Source of the DNA: Hymenobacter terricola | Lineage (GTDB): Bacteria > Bacteroidota > Bacteroidia > Cytophagales > Hymenobacteraceae | Length of the DNA stretch: 64,000 nt | Assembly (NCBI RefSeq): GCF_017921975.2 | Contig: NZ_JAGEMO020000047.1 | Span: 1-64,000 of the forward strand | Direction of reading: 5' to 3' | Shown: one piece after another, positions 26,937 to 35,431 of the stretch | How the letters are laid out: every line of letters begins with the position of its first letter | Position numbering within the stretch: position 1 is the stretch's first letter | The notes under the pieces: model-generated | Databases searched by the model: none | Seen by the model: the letters and a program-made list of their open reading frames with translations, nothing else | Told to the model about the DNA's origin: nothing | Made by a program: the position numbers and the translations under genes

Positions 26937-27863
26937 ATGGCTTACGATTACGACGTCCTCATTATCGGCGCGGGCAGCGCCGGGCTCTCGGCGGCCCTCA
27001 CCCTGGGCCGCTGCCTGCGCCGGGTGCTGGTGGCCGATGGAGGCCCGCCGCGCAACGAGCAGTCGCCGGGCGTCCACGGCTTCCTCACCCGCGACGGCAT
27101 CCGGCCGGCCGAGTTGCTGCGCTTGGGCCATGAGCAGTTGCAGCCCTACGAAACCGTGACTGTACAATGCCTGCACATCGATAAACTCAGCAAAGAGGGG
27201 AGGGGTTTTCGGGCCATCGGCCACGGCACCGGCGATGATGCGCTCACTACCGTCACGGCCCGACGCGTGCTGCTGGCCACTGGCGTGTCCGACATCCTCC
27301 CGCCCCTGCCGGGCTTCCGCGAATTGTGGGGCCGCGGGGTGCTGCACTGCCCGTACTGCCACGGCTGGGAGGTGCGCGGCCAGCCGCTGGCCGTGTACGG
27401 GCAGGGCCGTACGGTCACCGGCCTAGCGCTACTGGTCAGCCGCTGGAGCCACGATGTGGTGGTGGTGACCAACGGGCCGGGCCATCTCACGCCCAACGCC
27501 CGGCGGCGCCTGCGCCGCCAGAAAATCGGCATCCGCGAAGCACCCATTGCCCGCCTCATTGGCACGCCCGGCCGCGAGCTGCGCTGCATTCAGTTCGAAG
27601 ATGGCAACGAGCTGGAACGCGCCGCGCTGTTTCTGCACGCGCCGCAGCACCAGCGCACCCCACTGGCGGCCGACCTGGGCGCCCGCCTCACCAGCAAAGG
27701 GGCTGTGTGGGTCGATTCGGGCCTGCAAACCTCCATTCCCGGCGTGTACGCCGCTGGCGACACCAGGCCCGGCACTCAGCAAGCCCTGCTGGCCGCCGCC
27801 GATGGCAACCGCGCCGCCATTGTCATCAACGAAAGTCTGACGCGGGAAGAATGCCCACGCTAA
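26937..27863 (+). CDS. NAD(P)/FAD-dependent oxidoreductase, thioredoxin-reductase-like
   Basis: The ATG at 26937 (MAYDYDVLIIGAGSAGLSAA) puts the FAD-binding GxGxxG at residues 11-16 and gives 308 residues, normal for low-molecular-weight thioredoxin reductases. A redox-type CPYC lies at 138-141 (CPYCHGWEVRG), and the FAD-closing motif VYAAGDTRPGTQQ is near the C-terminus. An earlier in-frame ATG at 26895 is less likely. The CPYCHGWE group is related to TrxB but has unproven partners; it probably transfers NAD(P)H electrons to a small disulfide or quinone-type acceptor in the cytoplasm. It converges on the ECF sigma gene with 10 bp between stops; similar oxidoreductases often neighbour ECF sigma genes, but no co-regulation can be shown here. 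Confidence 0.88.
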   Translation: MAYDYDVLIIGAGSAGLSAALTLGRCLRRVLVADGGPPRNEQSPGVHGFLTRDGIRPAELLRLGHEQLQPYETVTVQCLHIDKLSKEGRGFRAIGHGTGDDALTTVTARRVLLATGVSDILPPLPGFRELWGRGVLHCPYCHGWEVRGQPLAVYGQGRTVTGLALLVSRWSHDVVVVTNGPGHLTPNARRRLRRQKIGIREAPIARLIGTPGRELRCIQFEDGNELERAALFLHAPQHQRTPLAADLGARLTSKGAVWVDSGLQTSIPGVYAAGDTRPGTQQALLAAADGNRAAIVINESLTREECPR

Positions 27864-27873
27864 TCGAGCGTTC

Positions 27874-28428
27874 CTAGCGGGCCAGCTGTGCCAGTACGTG
27901 CAGGGCCGCCCGCGCCCGGGTTTTCACGGTGGCCAGCGGAATGCCGAGCTGCTCGGCCGTCTCGGCCTGGGTGCAGCCCCCAAAATACAGCAAGTCGATG
28001 ACCTCGCGCTGCCGGGGCTTGAGCTTGAGGGTGAGCTCGCGCAGCCCAATGTGCTCGGGGTTGAACGAGGACGGCGCCGAGGCCAGCTGGGCCCCGCTCA
28101 CCTCCAGCGACTTGGTGCTGTTGTGAAAGCGGAGGCGCGGGCTGCGCAGCGCATCAATGGCCTGGTTGCAGCACACGCGCACCATCCAGGTAAACAGGCG
28201 GCCGCGGCCCGGGTCGTAGCTGGCAATGCTCAGCCAGACTTTGAGCAGGCCCTCCTGCAGCACGTCCTGGGCCAGCGCCTCATCGTGCACCAGGCGCAGA
28301 ACCACGGTCAGCAGGTTCTGGGAGTACCGGTCGTGGAGCAGGCGCAGGGCTTGTTCGTCGCGCGCTACCAGGCGCTGCACAAGCGCTTCTTCGTCCGTTG
28401 CTTTAAGCAACGCCGGGGTTGAATTCAT
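27874..28428 (-). CDS. ECF-type RNA polymerase sigma factor
   Basis: A 184-residue sigma-70 family protein with only regions 2 and 4. Region 2 is seen in DEQALRLLHDRYSQNL, DVLQEGLLKVWLSI and RLFTWMVRVCCNQAIDALR (about 22-95). Region 4 carries the helix-turn-helix QAETAEQLGIPLATVKTRAR (about 153-172). It resembles the SigK/SigE-type ECF group. These sigma factors usually come with an anti-sigma gene directly downstream. Here the downstream side is occupied by a convergent oxidoreductase gene 10 bp away, and upstream is a 467-bp gap, so no partner is present. Regulation must therefore be by an unlinked anti-sigma or at expression level (inference). Confidence 0.93.
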   Translation of the reverse strand: MNSTPALLKATDEEALVQRLVARDEQALRLLHDRYSQNLLTVVLRLVHDEALAQDVLQEGLLKVWLSIASYDPGRGRLFTWMVRVCCNQAIDALRSPRLRFHNSTKSLEVSGAQLASAPSSFNPEHIGLRELTLKLKPRQREVIDLLYFGGCTQAETAEQLGIPLATVKTRARAALHVLAQLAR

Positions 28429-28895
28429 AGGTGGAAAGGGAGGAGAAAACCTGCCGCCGGCCGGGAGAAGAAGCCGGCGAAAAGTTGTCGGGATAAAGTA
28501 ACGAGGACAGAAATAGTAGCTGGTTGCGTATAGAAGCAGGGGGTTAGAAGTGAAACGGCGGGTAATGAATAGAGGCGCTAACTAGTAATGGAGCAAGAAC
28601 CTACGGGATATTTTTGCGACCGGATTGCGTTGCCATGAATGAGTTGTTTTTCGCAGCGACTTTGGCAGGACATTAGGAGGTGGAAATCCGGTTAACTTTT
28701 AACGCCTGATTTGGGAATAAAAAGCCGGGTCTTTTGGCCGCGGAAGCCCTTGGTGCTGCGCGGGTGCCGTTTCCATAAGCAGCGCGGAATTCCTGCGCCA
28801 GCGGCACCGGGCCGGGCACCGGCTGGGCAGCGGCAATGCCATTTTTCGACGCTCAGCCCGCGTCTGCCGTACAGGCGGTATTACCCCTTGCTACT
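28429..28895. other. Intergenic region between divergent sigma factor and hydrolase genes
   Basis: This 467-bp stretch has no credible gene. It should hold promoters for the leftward sigma factor and rightward hydrolase. Only weak promoter-like sequence is seen near the hydrolase (TTACCCCTTG around 28881-28890). Confidence 0.5.
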
Positions 28896-29609
28896 ATGCC
28901 TCATACCATTCTTGCCCTGCACTACTGGGCCGGCGCGGGCCGCGAATTCGATGTTCTGCGCACCCTGCTGCCCGCCCACACCGTGCTGCTGGCGCCCGAC
29001 CTACCCGGCTTCGGCCAGCAGGCGGCCCCGGCGGAATTCGATTATTCGGTAAGAGCCTACGCCGATTGGGTGGCCGATTACCTTCAGCAGCGTGGCCTAA
29101 CCGATTTCACGCTCATCGGGCACAGCATGGGCGGCAAAATTGCCCTGGCGCTGGCCGCCCGCCGCCCGGCTGGTTTGCGTCGGCTGCTGCTGTTGTCGCC
29201 CTCGCCGCCCTCGGGCGAACCCATTTCCGACGACGACCGCGCCGCTTCCCTGGCCGCTTACGGCAAGCCGGAGGAAGCCGAAAAAACCTTCCACAAAATC
29301 ACCCGGCAGCCCCTGTCCGCCGCCCTGCGCGCCGACGTTATTGCCGATAACCTGCGCAGCACCCGCCCGGCCTGGGACGTGTGGCTGGACCGGGGCTCGC
29401 GGGAAGACATTACGTCCCTGATGCCACAGCTTGCCGTGCCCTGCCACCTGCTAGTAGGCGAGCACGACCCGGCCATTACCCCCACCACCCAACGCTGGCA
29501 AACCCTGCCGTACCTGCCGTCCGGCACGCCCTACACCATGGTGCCCGGCGCGGGCCACCTGCTGCCGCTGGAAACCCCCGCCGCGGTGGCAGAATTGGTG
29601 AAACGGTGA
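28896..29609 (+). CDS. Alpha/beta fold hydrolase
   Basis: The ATG at 28896 (MPHTILALHYWAGAGREFDV) gives 237 residues, typical of compact alpha/beta hydrolases; upstream in-frame sequence is not conserved-looking. The nucleophile elbow GHSMGG is at residues 75-80 (Ser77). The acid is probably in VGEHDPAIT and the catalytic His in PGAGHLLPLE near the C-terminus. The short lid region contains EKTFHKITRQPLS. There is no signal peptide, so it is cytoplasmic. Substrate unknown; ester or C-C bond hydrolysis is possible. It converges on the patatin gene with a 26-bp gap. Confidence 0.9.
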   Translation: MPHTILALHYWAGAGREFDVLRTLLPAHTVLLAPDLPGFGQQAAPAEFDYSVRAYADWVADYLQQRGLTDFTLIGHSMGGKIALALAARRPAGLRRLLLLSPSPPSGEPISDDDRAASLAAYGKPEEAEKTFHKITRQPLSAALRADVIADNLRSTRPAWDVWLDRGSREDITSLMPQLAVPCHLLVGEHDPAITPTTQRWQTLPYLPSGTPYTMVPGAGHLLPLETPAAVAELVKR

Positions 29610-29635
29610 AGCTGTCGGCCAGTGCCGCCCCGTAA

Positions 29636-31945
29636 TTATTCCAGCGACCGGCTGCGGAACAGCAGAAAGCCCAGGTGCCCATAGACGCTGAACCGCTCGG
29701 AAGGGTCGTCATAAAAGCGGGCGTGTAGCGCCAACGGCCCCACCGGCGTCTGGAAAATCAGGCCCGTGCTGGCCGTGACGCGGGGCCGGTCGAGGCCCGA
29801 ATGGCGCACGGCCACTTGCTGGTCGCCCTGGGTCAGGGGCTCGGCGTTGACGTGCACGTACAATTCGGTTCGCCACTCCAGCTTCTTGAGGAAGGGCTGG
29901 GTGTAGCGCACGCCCGCCGCGGCGTAGCGGGCCGAGCGGTAGGTATCGAGAAACAAAGTGCGCGAGTCGGGCAGCGGTGCGAAGACCGGGGCCGTGGTCT
30001 GCGACGAGCGGTAGTTGGTGAACGTGGGCTGGTTGCTGGCCATCAGCTCACCAAAATAGCCCCAGGCCTGCCGGTCCTTTTTCATGGAAAAATAGCGCTC
30101 CACGGTGGCCCGGAACTGTAGCCACTCGCGGTGCTCCGACCGGCCCGGCTGCTCGGCCGTGGAGCCCGGCGTGTAGGTAGACGAGCCCGTGACGGCGCGC
30201 AGCGTGTACACGTAGCGGTGGCCGCTGGTGGCGTACTGCTTGCGGTTCAGGGTGTTGCGGGCCAGGCGCAGGGCGGCCGTGACCCCGCTAAACAACGTGG
30301 CATCGAGTACGTCGGCCGAGTTGATTTGCTTGGAGTTGGTGTACTCGTCCTTGTTCACGAACGCGCCCGCGTCGAGCAGCAGGCGGCTGCGGTAGTTGGG
30401 GCTGATGCCGAACTGCCCGCCCACCTTCGTGTCCTGCTGCCGCACCTGGGTGTTAATAACGTCGCGGCCCAGCACGCCGCCCGTGTTTTGGTAATCCCAC
30501 TGATTGTAAGTGATTTCGGGCTCAAAGTAAAAGGGCAGCCTGGCCGGCACGTTGATGCGGAACGAGCCGTGCGCGCCGTTGTAGAAGCGGCCCAGGCTCA
30601 CGTCGGCCGAGGCCGTGTAGAGCAGGCTGCGCAGGTAGCGGAACTCCACCCCAAAAAACAGGTTGTCGATGGGCCGGTTGCTGAGCACGAAGCCGACCTC
30701 GGTGCTCACGTTGTTGTTGCGCTGGGCATCCACGCTGAAGATGTAGCCTTTGCGGGCCGCGTCGTAGCGAATGCGCGGGTAAATGTTCTTAAAGTAGTCG
30801 TCCGACGCCAGCCGGTAGTAGCCCTCCTCGATGTCGTCGAGCGAATACTCGCGGCCCTTTTTCTGGAAAAACCGCGCCGCGTAGGCGTTCTGGTCCGGTC
30901 GCAGGCCATTCACCCGCACCTCAATAAAGCGCGGCGTGGGGGCCAGGCCCTGAAATGCCAGCCGCCGCTTTTGCAGCGAAGTCGAATCGACGCGGCGGCC
31001 GATGCGGGCCTTAATCTTGTCCATGCTGCGCAGGGCGGCCGTGTCGCCTTCGGCAATGAAGTCCTTCACCCGGTCAAAGTCACCCACGCCCAAGCCATCC
31101 AAATCGGGCTGAATATAGATGCCGTTGTGGCCCACGCTGCTGGTATCGGCCACGCTGGTACCCAGAAAGGCCACGGTGCTGCCCAGCAGGTCGTCGTCGT
31201 TTTTGGGGTATTTCTTCATCGCTACGTCGCCCACGTTCACCCCGATGATGATGTCCGGGGCGAAGGTTTTCTTCATCGTATTGGTGGGGAAGTTGTCGTA
31301 CACGGCCCCGTCGTAGTAGTACTTGCCGTCGAGGTTGCGGATGGGCCGGAACGCCAGCGGAAACGACATCGAGTTGCGGATGGCATCGGAGAGCGAGCCC
31401 TTGCTTTGCTCCACCACCTGCCGCGTAAATACCTCCGAGGCCATGCAGCGGAAGGGCACGAAGAGGTTGTCGAAGTTGTAGTTGCTGCTGGCCGAAGCCG
31501 GGGCCAGCAGCCGGGCCAGGGCCAGGTTCAGGTTCAAATCGTTCACCAGGTTGGTGCTTATCCGGGCCTTCAGCGTGGAGTCGATGGCAATGCCCAGCCG
31601 CAGGGCCGACGGCGACGGCTCGGCCGTGAGGAAGTTAAACGTTTTGCTCTCCAACGGCTTGCCCGAAGTCCAGCGCTGAAACTCGGGGCTGACCACAATC
31701 TGTTCAATCTCATCGGGCGAGTAGCCGGCCGAATACATGCCGCCAATCACGGCCCCCATGCTAGTGCCCACAATGTAATCGATGGGAATATGGTTTTTTT
31801 CCAGCTGCCGCAGCACGCCCACGTGGGCCAGGCCCTTGGCGCCGCCGCCACTGAGCACCAGCCCCACTTTCTGGGCCTGGGCGGTGAAAACAAAAAAAAC
31901 TGCCAGCAATAGAGTCAGCAGCATTCGTGAGCAGAAATGGGTCAT
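29636..31945 (-). CDS. Patatin-like phospholipase fused to outer-membrane barrel (PlpD/RssA-type)
   Basis: A 769-residue protein with a signal peptide (residues 1-25, ending TAQAQ). The patatin domain follows: oxyanion loop GGGAKG (33-38), nucleophile elbow GTSMG (Ser62) and the Asp of the dyad in YYDGA (Asp212). After about residue 330 there is a POTRA-like segment (FIEVRVNGLRPDQ...) and a C-terminal beta-barrel of the surface-antigen type ending GHLGFLLFRSRSLE. This is the PlpD-like arrangement: a patatin hydrolase held at or passed through an outer-membrane barrel. Activity is predicted as phospholipase A1/A2. Whether the passenger stays periplasmic or is exposed is not decidable from sequence. 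Confidence 0.93.
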   Translation of the reverse strand: MTHFCSRMLLTLLLAVFFVFTAQAQKVGLVLSGGGAKGLAHVGVLRQLEKNHIPIDYIVGTSMGAVIGGMYSAGYSPDEIEQIVVSPEFQRWTSGKPLESKTFNFLTAEPSPSALRLGIAIDSTLKARISTNLVNDLNLNLALARLLAPASASSNYNFDNLFVPFRCMASEVFTRQVVEQSKGSLSDAIRNSMSFPLAFRPIRNLDGKYYYDGAVYDNFPTNTMKKTFAPDIIIGVNVGDVAMKKYPKNDDDLLGSTVAFLGTSVADTSSVGHNGIYIQPDLDGLGVGDFDRVKDFIAEGDTAALRSMDKIKARIGRRVDSTSLQKRRLAFQGLAPTPRFIEVRVNGLRPDQNAYAARFFQKKGREYSLDDIEEGYYRLASDDYFKNIYPRIRYDAARKGYIFSVDAQRNNNVSTEVGFVLSNRPIDNLFFGVEFRYLRSLLYTASADVSLGRFYNGAHGSFRINVPARLPFYFEPEITYNQWDYQNTGGVLGRDVINTQVRQQDTKVGGQFGISPNYRSRLLLDAGAFVNKDEYTNSKQINSADVLDATLFSGVTAALRLARNTLNRKQYATSGHRYVYTLRAVTGSSTYTPGSTAEQPGRSEHREWLQFRATVERYFSMKKDRQAWGYFGELMASNQPTFTNYRSSQTTAPVFAPLPDSRTLFLDTYRSARYAAAGVRYTQPFLKKLEWRTELYVHVNAEPLTQGDQQVAVRHSGLDRPRVTASTGLIFQTPVGPLALHARFYDDPSERFSVYGHLGFLLFRSRSLE

Positions 31946-32169
31946 ATAGGACAGGAAATGCGGAGTTTGGCCCCCGCTACTGCGGCTGGTACGCCGCGCC
32001 GGGTGGCTAAGTTATGCCTTGCTGAGGAACTGCTGCGGGCGCTTCATTTTCAGTAAAATAAGCTGACCGGTAAAAGCCGCGACATACACCCGTTTCGCTG
32101 GTTCATCGGGTTGGTTAAAGATACGCGCCGTGGCCTCGCCTTCGCCCGGTATTCTTCACGCCAGGCCCT

Positions 32170-32544
32170 TCACCACTTCTTGAAAATGACGTAAACCGCC
32201 GCCACCAGCAGCGCAAATCCCGCCACGTGGTTCCAGCCCAGCTTGTCGGTTTTGAAAACAAACACCGCGCACAACGTAAACACCGTGAGCGTAATCACCT
32301 CCTGAATTACCTTGAGCTGGAACAGGCTGAACGGCCCACCGTTTTCCTCAAACCCCAGTCGGTTGGCCGGCACCTGGAAAATGTATTCGAACAGGGCCAG
32401 CCCCCAGCTCACCATGATGACGCCAAACAGGCCCAATTTGGCAAACCAGGCCATTTTTTTAAACAAGTGCAGATGCCCGTACCAGGCAAACGTCATAAAC
32501 AAATTGGAAATGGTGAGCAGGAGCAGGGAATAAACGCCTTTCAT
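32170..32544 (-). CDS. DMT/DUF486 family small membrane protein
   Basis: A 124-residue protein with four hydrophobic segments, matching the DUF486 family of drug/metabolite-transporter-like proteins. Recognisable parts are LLLTISNLFMTFAWYGHLH at the start, SWGLALFEYIFQVPANRLG in the middle and FQLKVIQEVITLTVF. It is expected in the inner membrane; its transported substrate is not known. It is divergent from the potassium channel gene (gap 119 bp) and 224 bp upstream of the patatin gene on the same strand. Confidence 0.88.
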   Translation of the reverse strand: MKGVYSLLLLTISNLFMTFAWYGHLHLFKKMAWFAKLGLFGVIMVSWGLALFEYIFQVPANRLGFEENGGPFSLFQLKVIQEVITLTVFTLCAVFVFKTDKLGWNHVAGFALLVAAVYVIFKKW

Positions 32545-32608
32545 GGGGAAGTTTTGGGTTGTGAGTGGGCCGGTGTACGCAAGGTCGCACTTTCAGGCCA
32601 AGGCGTTC

Positions 32609-32616
32609 TACTTTTG
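32609..32616 (+). promoter_or_regulatory. -7 box TACTTTTG for the potassium channel gene
   Basis: TACTTTTG matches TAnnTTTG exactly and lies 47 nt upstream of the ATG at 32664. No TTG occurs at the expected upstream distance. Confidence 0.5.
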
Positions 32617-32663
32617 ATTTGTTGCTCTGAACTCACCAATTCATCCATTCATCACCCCCCCAC

Positions 32664-33575
32664 ATGGCCACTACCCTCGACCCCGGCATTGGCGAAAAGT
32701 TCTCGCGCCGCACCAAGCGGGCCATCAACCACGACGGCTCCTTCAACGTGCGGCGGCGCGGCGGCCCGCACACCCACGACCCCTACCAATGGCTCATCCA
32801 GATGAACTGGCTGCCATTTTTTGGCGTGTTGGTGACATTTTTTGGTTTGCTGAACATCGTTTTTGCCTTCCTTTACATGGCCCTGGGGCTGGACAGCCTG
32901 CCCGGCGTGCTCGCTCCGCGCGGCTGGTGGCAGGACTTTCTCAGCACGCTGTTCTTCTCCATCCAAACTTTCACTTCCGTGGGCTACGGCCACATTTATC
33001 CCGGTAGCAACGGCTCGGGTTTTGTCTCGAGTATGGAAGCGCTGGTGGGCGTGCTCACCTTTGCTTTGGCCACCGGCTTGCTCTACGGGCGATTTTCACG
33101 GCCTTCGGCGCGCATTCATTTCAGCCGCACGGCCATCATCAGCCGTCGGGCCGATGGTACGCCCACCCTACAGTTCCGCATCGCCAACCAGCGCTCCAAC
33201 ATCCTGATTGACTTGCAGGCCCGTGTGCTCCTCAAAACCGTAAACCCCGACACCAGCAACCAAACCTACGCCCTGCTGCCGCTGGAGCGTGATGCCATCA
33301 GCTTTTTTCCCCTCAGCTGGACGCTGGTTCACGACATCACCCCCGACAGCCCGCTCCACGACCTGACTCAACTGGATTATGAGCAGCTGGACGCGGAAAT
33401 CCTTATCCAGCTCAAAGGCTACGACGACACTTTTGCTCAGGACGTGCACTCCCGCAACTCCTACACCCACGATGAGATTGAGTGGAACCGCCGCTTCATC
33501 CGCGCCTACGAGGTGGACGAAGACGGCATTGCCGTGGTCGACCTTGACCAGCTCCACCTCACCGAAGCATTGTAG
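32664..33575 (+). CDS. Inward-rectifier-type potassium channel (KirBac)
   Basis: A 303-residue channel subunit. An amphipathic slide-helix region (HDPYQWLIQMNW, about 38-49) precedes TM1 (about 50-75). The pore helix and selectivity filter FTSVGYGH are at about 103-110, and TM2 (120-145) ends in a short basic segment. The C-terminal ~155 residues form the cytoplasmic immunoglobulin-like Kir domain (FRIANQRSNILIDLQARV; SWTLVHDITPDSPL). The TVGYG-type filter and the Kir domain together identify a prokaryotic inward rectifier. It would act as a tetramer in the inner membrane for K+ flux; physiological gating is unknown. It is monocistronic and converges on the zinc-phospholipase gene. Confidence 0.95.
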   Translation: MATTLDPGIGEKFSRRTKRAINHDGSFNVRRRGGPHTHDPYQWLIQMNWLPFFGVLVTFFGLLNIVFAFLYMALGLDSLPGVLAPRGWWQDFLSTLFFSIQTFTSVGYGHIYPGSNGSGFVSSMEALVGVLTFALATGLLYGRFSRPSARIHFSRTAIISRRADGTPTLQFRIANQRSNILIDLQARVLLKTVNPDTSNQTYALLPLERDAISFFPLSWTLVHDITPDSPLHDLTQLDYEQLDAEILIQLKGYDDTFAQDVHSRNSYTHDEIEWNRRFIRAYEVDEDGIAVVDLDQLHLTEAL

Positions 33576-33654
33576 CACAGGATTTTGCTTGGGCCGGAAT
33601 GAATGGATAAATTTTTCCTGCCCCACGCACGCACAAGCTAAAGCAGGTGCCAAG

Positions 33655-34641
33655 CTACTCATCGTGCCCCGGCGCGCTCACCACTGGCGTGCCGGCCGTT
33701 TCCTTGGCTTCGCTGGCCAGCCGCTGCTGCTCCTTATCGGAAGGCCTGGATTGGAGCTGGCGTAAATCGGGCGAGCCGCCATCAACCCAGCACGTAAACC
33801 AGAAATCGCCGATGAGGGCCGCCGCGTAGCGCATCTGGCGCTCTACCTGCCCGTTCAGCTTGGTGTGGTAGGCCTTGCTGAACTCGCGCGAATACGCCCG
33901 CACCGTCTGGCTGCCGCGCTGCTCGTAGCCAAATTTCTGGTCTTCGGGAAATTGGGTGGTTACTTCTTTTTCGAAGCGCAGCACCGAATCCACGGCGGCG
34001 TGTGAGCGGATGACGGCCGCCCAAATGGCGTCGCTGGGCCGCTCAATGTACTGGGCTTTGCCCGTGAACAGGTCGTAATCGGTGCTCAGCAGCTCGGGCA
34101 GGCGCGATTCCCACAGCCCATGAATGCCGCGCTGCCCGCTGAGCTGGCCGTTGTAGTTGCGCGTGGTGTGCAGCGGCACGCAGGCATCGGCCACGTAGTG
34201 CCCCAGGTCGGCCGAGAGGCTCAGAATCCGGTTGGTGTCCTTGGCCTTGAAGGCTGCGGTGAGCTGGTTTTTCATGCTCACCACGTTCCAGGGCACAATG
34301 CCGTGGCGCAGCAGCGAATCCTCGCCGTAGCGGGCCACGGCGTCGGCGTACTTGCGGGGCAGCTTGTACGCGGCGCTGTCGCCGTAGCGGTCCACGTCGA
34401 GAAAGTGCTTGGGCGCCTCGCCGGGCACCACCGTGCGCCGCGAGTCGGGCCGCGTGGCATTCACCGTCAGGTACTCAATGTTGGCCTTGTAAAAGCCAAT
34501 CATGGCCGGCGGCAGCGTGTACACGGCCAGCCGGTTCAGCAGCCGGTGCCCGAAGAACCCCCACGCCTGCGCCTGGCGGGCAATGAACAGCAGAGGCACA
34601 CTAAACAGCAGCAGGAGTACGTATTTTCTCACGGGTAACAA
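33655..34641 (-). CDS. Zinc-dependent phospholipase C / S1-P1 nuclease-like secreted protein
   Basis: A 328-residue protein with a signal peptide (cleavage probably after AQA, residue 26). Immediately after it is WGFFGH (Trp27, His32): in this fold the N-terminal Trp of the mature protein and a nearby His bind zinc. Further ligands are in SADLGHYVADACVPLHTT (about 143-160) and HGLWE (about 174-178). These are features shared by bacterial phospholipase C and S1/P1 nucleases, so activity on phospholipid or nucleic acid cannot be separated by reading. It is predicted periplasmic or exported. The C-terminal ~30 residues look disordered. It is probably separately transcribed from def, 72 bp upstream. 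Confidence 0.88.
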   Translation of the reverse strand: MLPVRKYVLLLLFSVPLLFIARQAQAWGFFGHRLLNRLAVYTLPPAMIGFYKANIEYLTVNATRPDSRRTVVPGEAPKHFLDVDRYGDSAAYKLPRKYADAVARYGEDSLLRHGIVPWNVVSMKNQLTAAFKAKDTNRILSLSADLGHYVADACVPLHTTRNYNGQLSGQRGIHGLWESRLPELLSTDYDLFTGKAQYIERPSDAIWAAVIRSHAAVDSVLRFEKEVTTQFPEDQKFGYEQRGSQTVRAYSREFSKAYHTKLNGQVERQMRYAAALIGDFWFTCWVDGGSPDLRQLQSRPSDKEQQRLASEAKETAGTPVVSAPGHDE

Positions 34642-34713
34642 GGTACGGGAGATGACTGCAAAGTCAAGTTTCGCTCCCGCATTATCCCCTTGCTACCCAG
34701 CCCGGCCGCCACG

Positions 34714-35322
34714 CTACCGTCGCTTGCCGTCGCCCGCAAACCGCATCCGGTAGTCGTGCTTCACATCGCCCTTGCTGATGCGGGCCAGCTTGCCCTTTAG
34801 CAGCTGCTTTTTGAAGCCCGACAGCTTATCCGTGAACAGAATGCCCTCGAGGTGGTCGTACTCGTGCTGAATGATGCGGGCGGCCATGCCGGAAAATGCT
34901 TCCTCGTGCACCTGGCGGTTTTCGTCCTCGTAGCGCAGCACAATGTCGGCGCAGCGCGTCACCAGCTCGCGCACGCCGGGAATGCTCAGGCAGCCTTCCT
35001 CAAAGCCCCATTCTTCGCCGGTTTCGCTCACCATCACCGGGTTGATGAAGGCGCGCTTAATGGGTGGCTCGGGCGTTTCGCCTTCTTCCAACTCGGCCAG
35101 GTCTTCCTCGTCCAGCTCCACCATCGGTCCCGAATCCATCACGAACAGGCGCACGCCTTTGCCAATCTGGGGCGCGGCCAGGCCCACGCCGTGGGCGTAG
35201 TACATGGTTTCAAACATGTCGGCGATGAGCTGCTGCAAGTCGGCGGCGGGCAAATCGGCGGGTAGGTTTTTGGCTTTGGCTTTCAGCACGGGGTCGCCAA
35301 TGGCGACAATGGAATAAATCAT
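34714..35322 (-). CDS. def: Peptide deformylase
   Basis: A 202-residue deformylase with all three motifs: GVGLAAPQIG (45-54), EEGCLS (Cys111) and QHEYDH (His153 and His157, with Glu154 catalytic). It removes the formyl group from nascent N-terminal methionine at the ribosome using Fe2+. An acidic insertion (DEEDLAELEEGETPEPP, about 71-87) between motifs 1 and 2 is longer than in E. coli and is common in Bacteroidota. It lies 105 bp downstream of ruvX on the same strand, with a compound palindrome in the gap that may separate or process the transcript. Confidence 0.97.
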   Translation of the reverse strand: MIYSIVAIGDPVLKAKAKNLPADLPAADLQQLIADMFETMYYAHGVGLAAPQIGKGVRLFVMDSGPMVELDEEDLAELEEGETPEPPIKRAFINPVMVSETGEEWGFEEGCLSIPGVRELVTRCADIVLRYEDENRQVHEEAFSGMAARIIQHEYDHLEGILFTDKLSGFKKQLLKGKLARISKGDVKHDYRMRFAGDGKRR

Positions 35323-35330
35323 GGCAGGTA

Positions 35331-35431
35331 TTAGTTGTTCGTTGTCAGTTGCTAGGATGTTGCTGTCGGCCGGTCGTTGTCAGTTGCCGACAGCACTGCC
35401 TGACAACTGACAACGAATAACGAGCAACTAA
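35331..35431. repeat. Compound inverted repeat between ruvX and def (GTTGTCAGTTG type)
   Basis: The left arm 35331-35351 (TTAGTTGTTCGTTGTCAGTT plus G) matches the complement of the right arm 35404-35431 with a 7-nt insertion in the right arm. An inner perfect stem TGCTGTCGGC (35361-35370) / GCCGACAGCA (35386-35395) adds a second tier. The unit TCGTTGTCAGTTG occurs twice on the plus strand. The ruvX stop codon TAG (minus strand, 35428-35430) lies inside the right arm. Confidence 0.8.

Noticed and set aside
27874..33575. Defence-type system combining the ECF sigma factor, patatin and ion channel genes
   Set aside because: Patatin and channel genes occur in antiphage systems, but here the patatin has a signal peptide and outer-membrane barrel, the channel is a standard Kir type, and the genes are on different strands with separate units. 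There is no nucleotide cyclase, TIR or NTPase partner.
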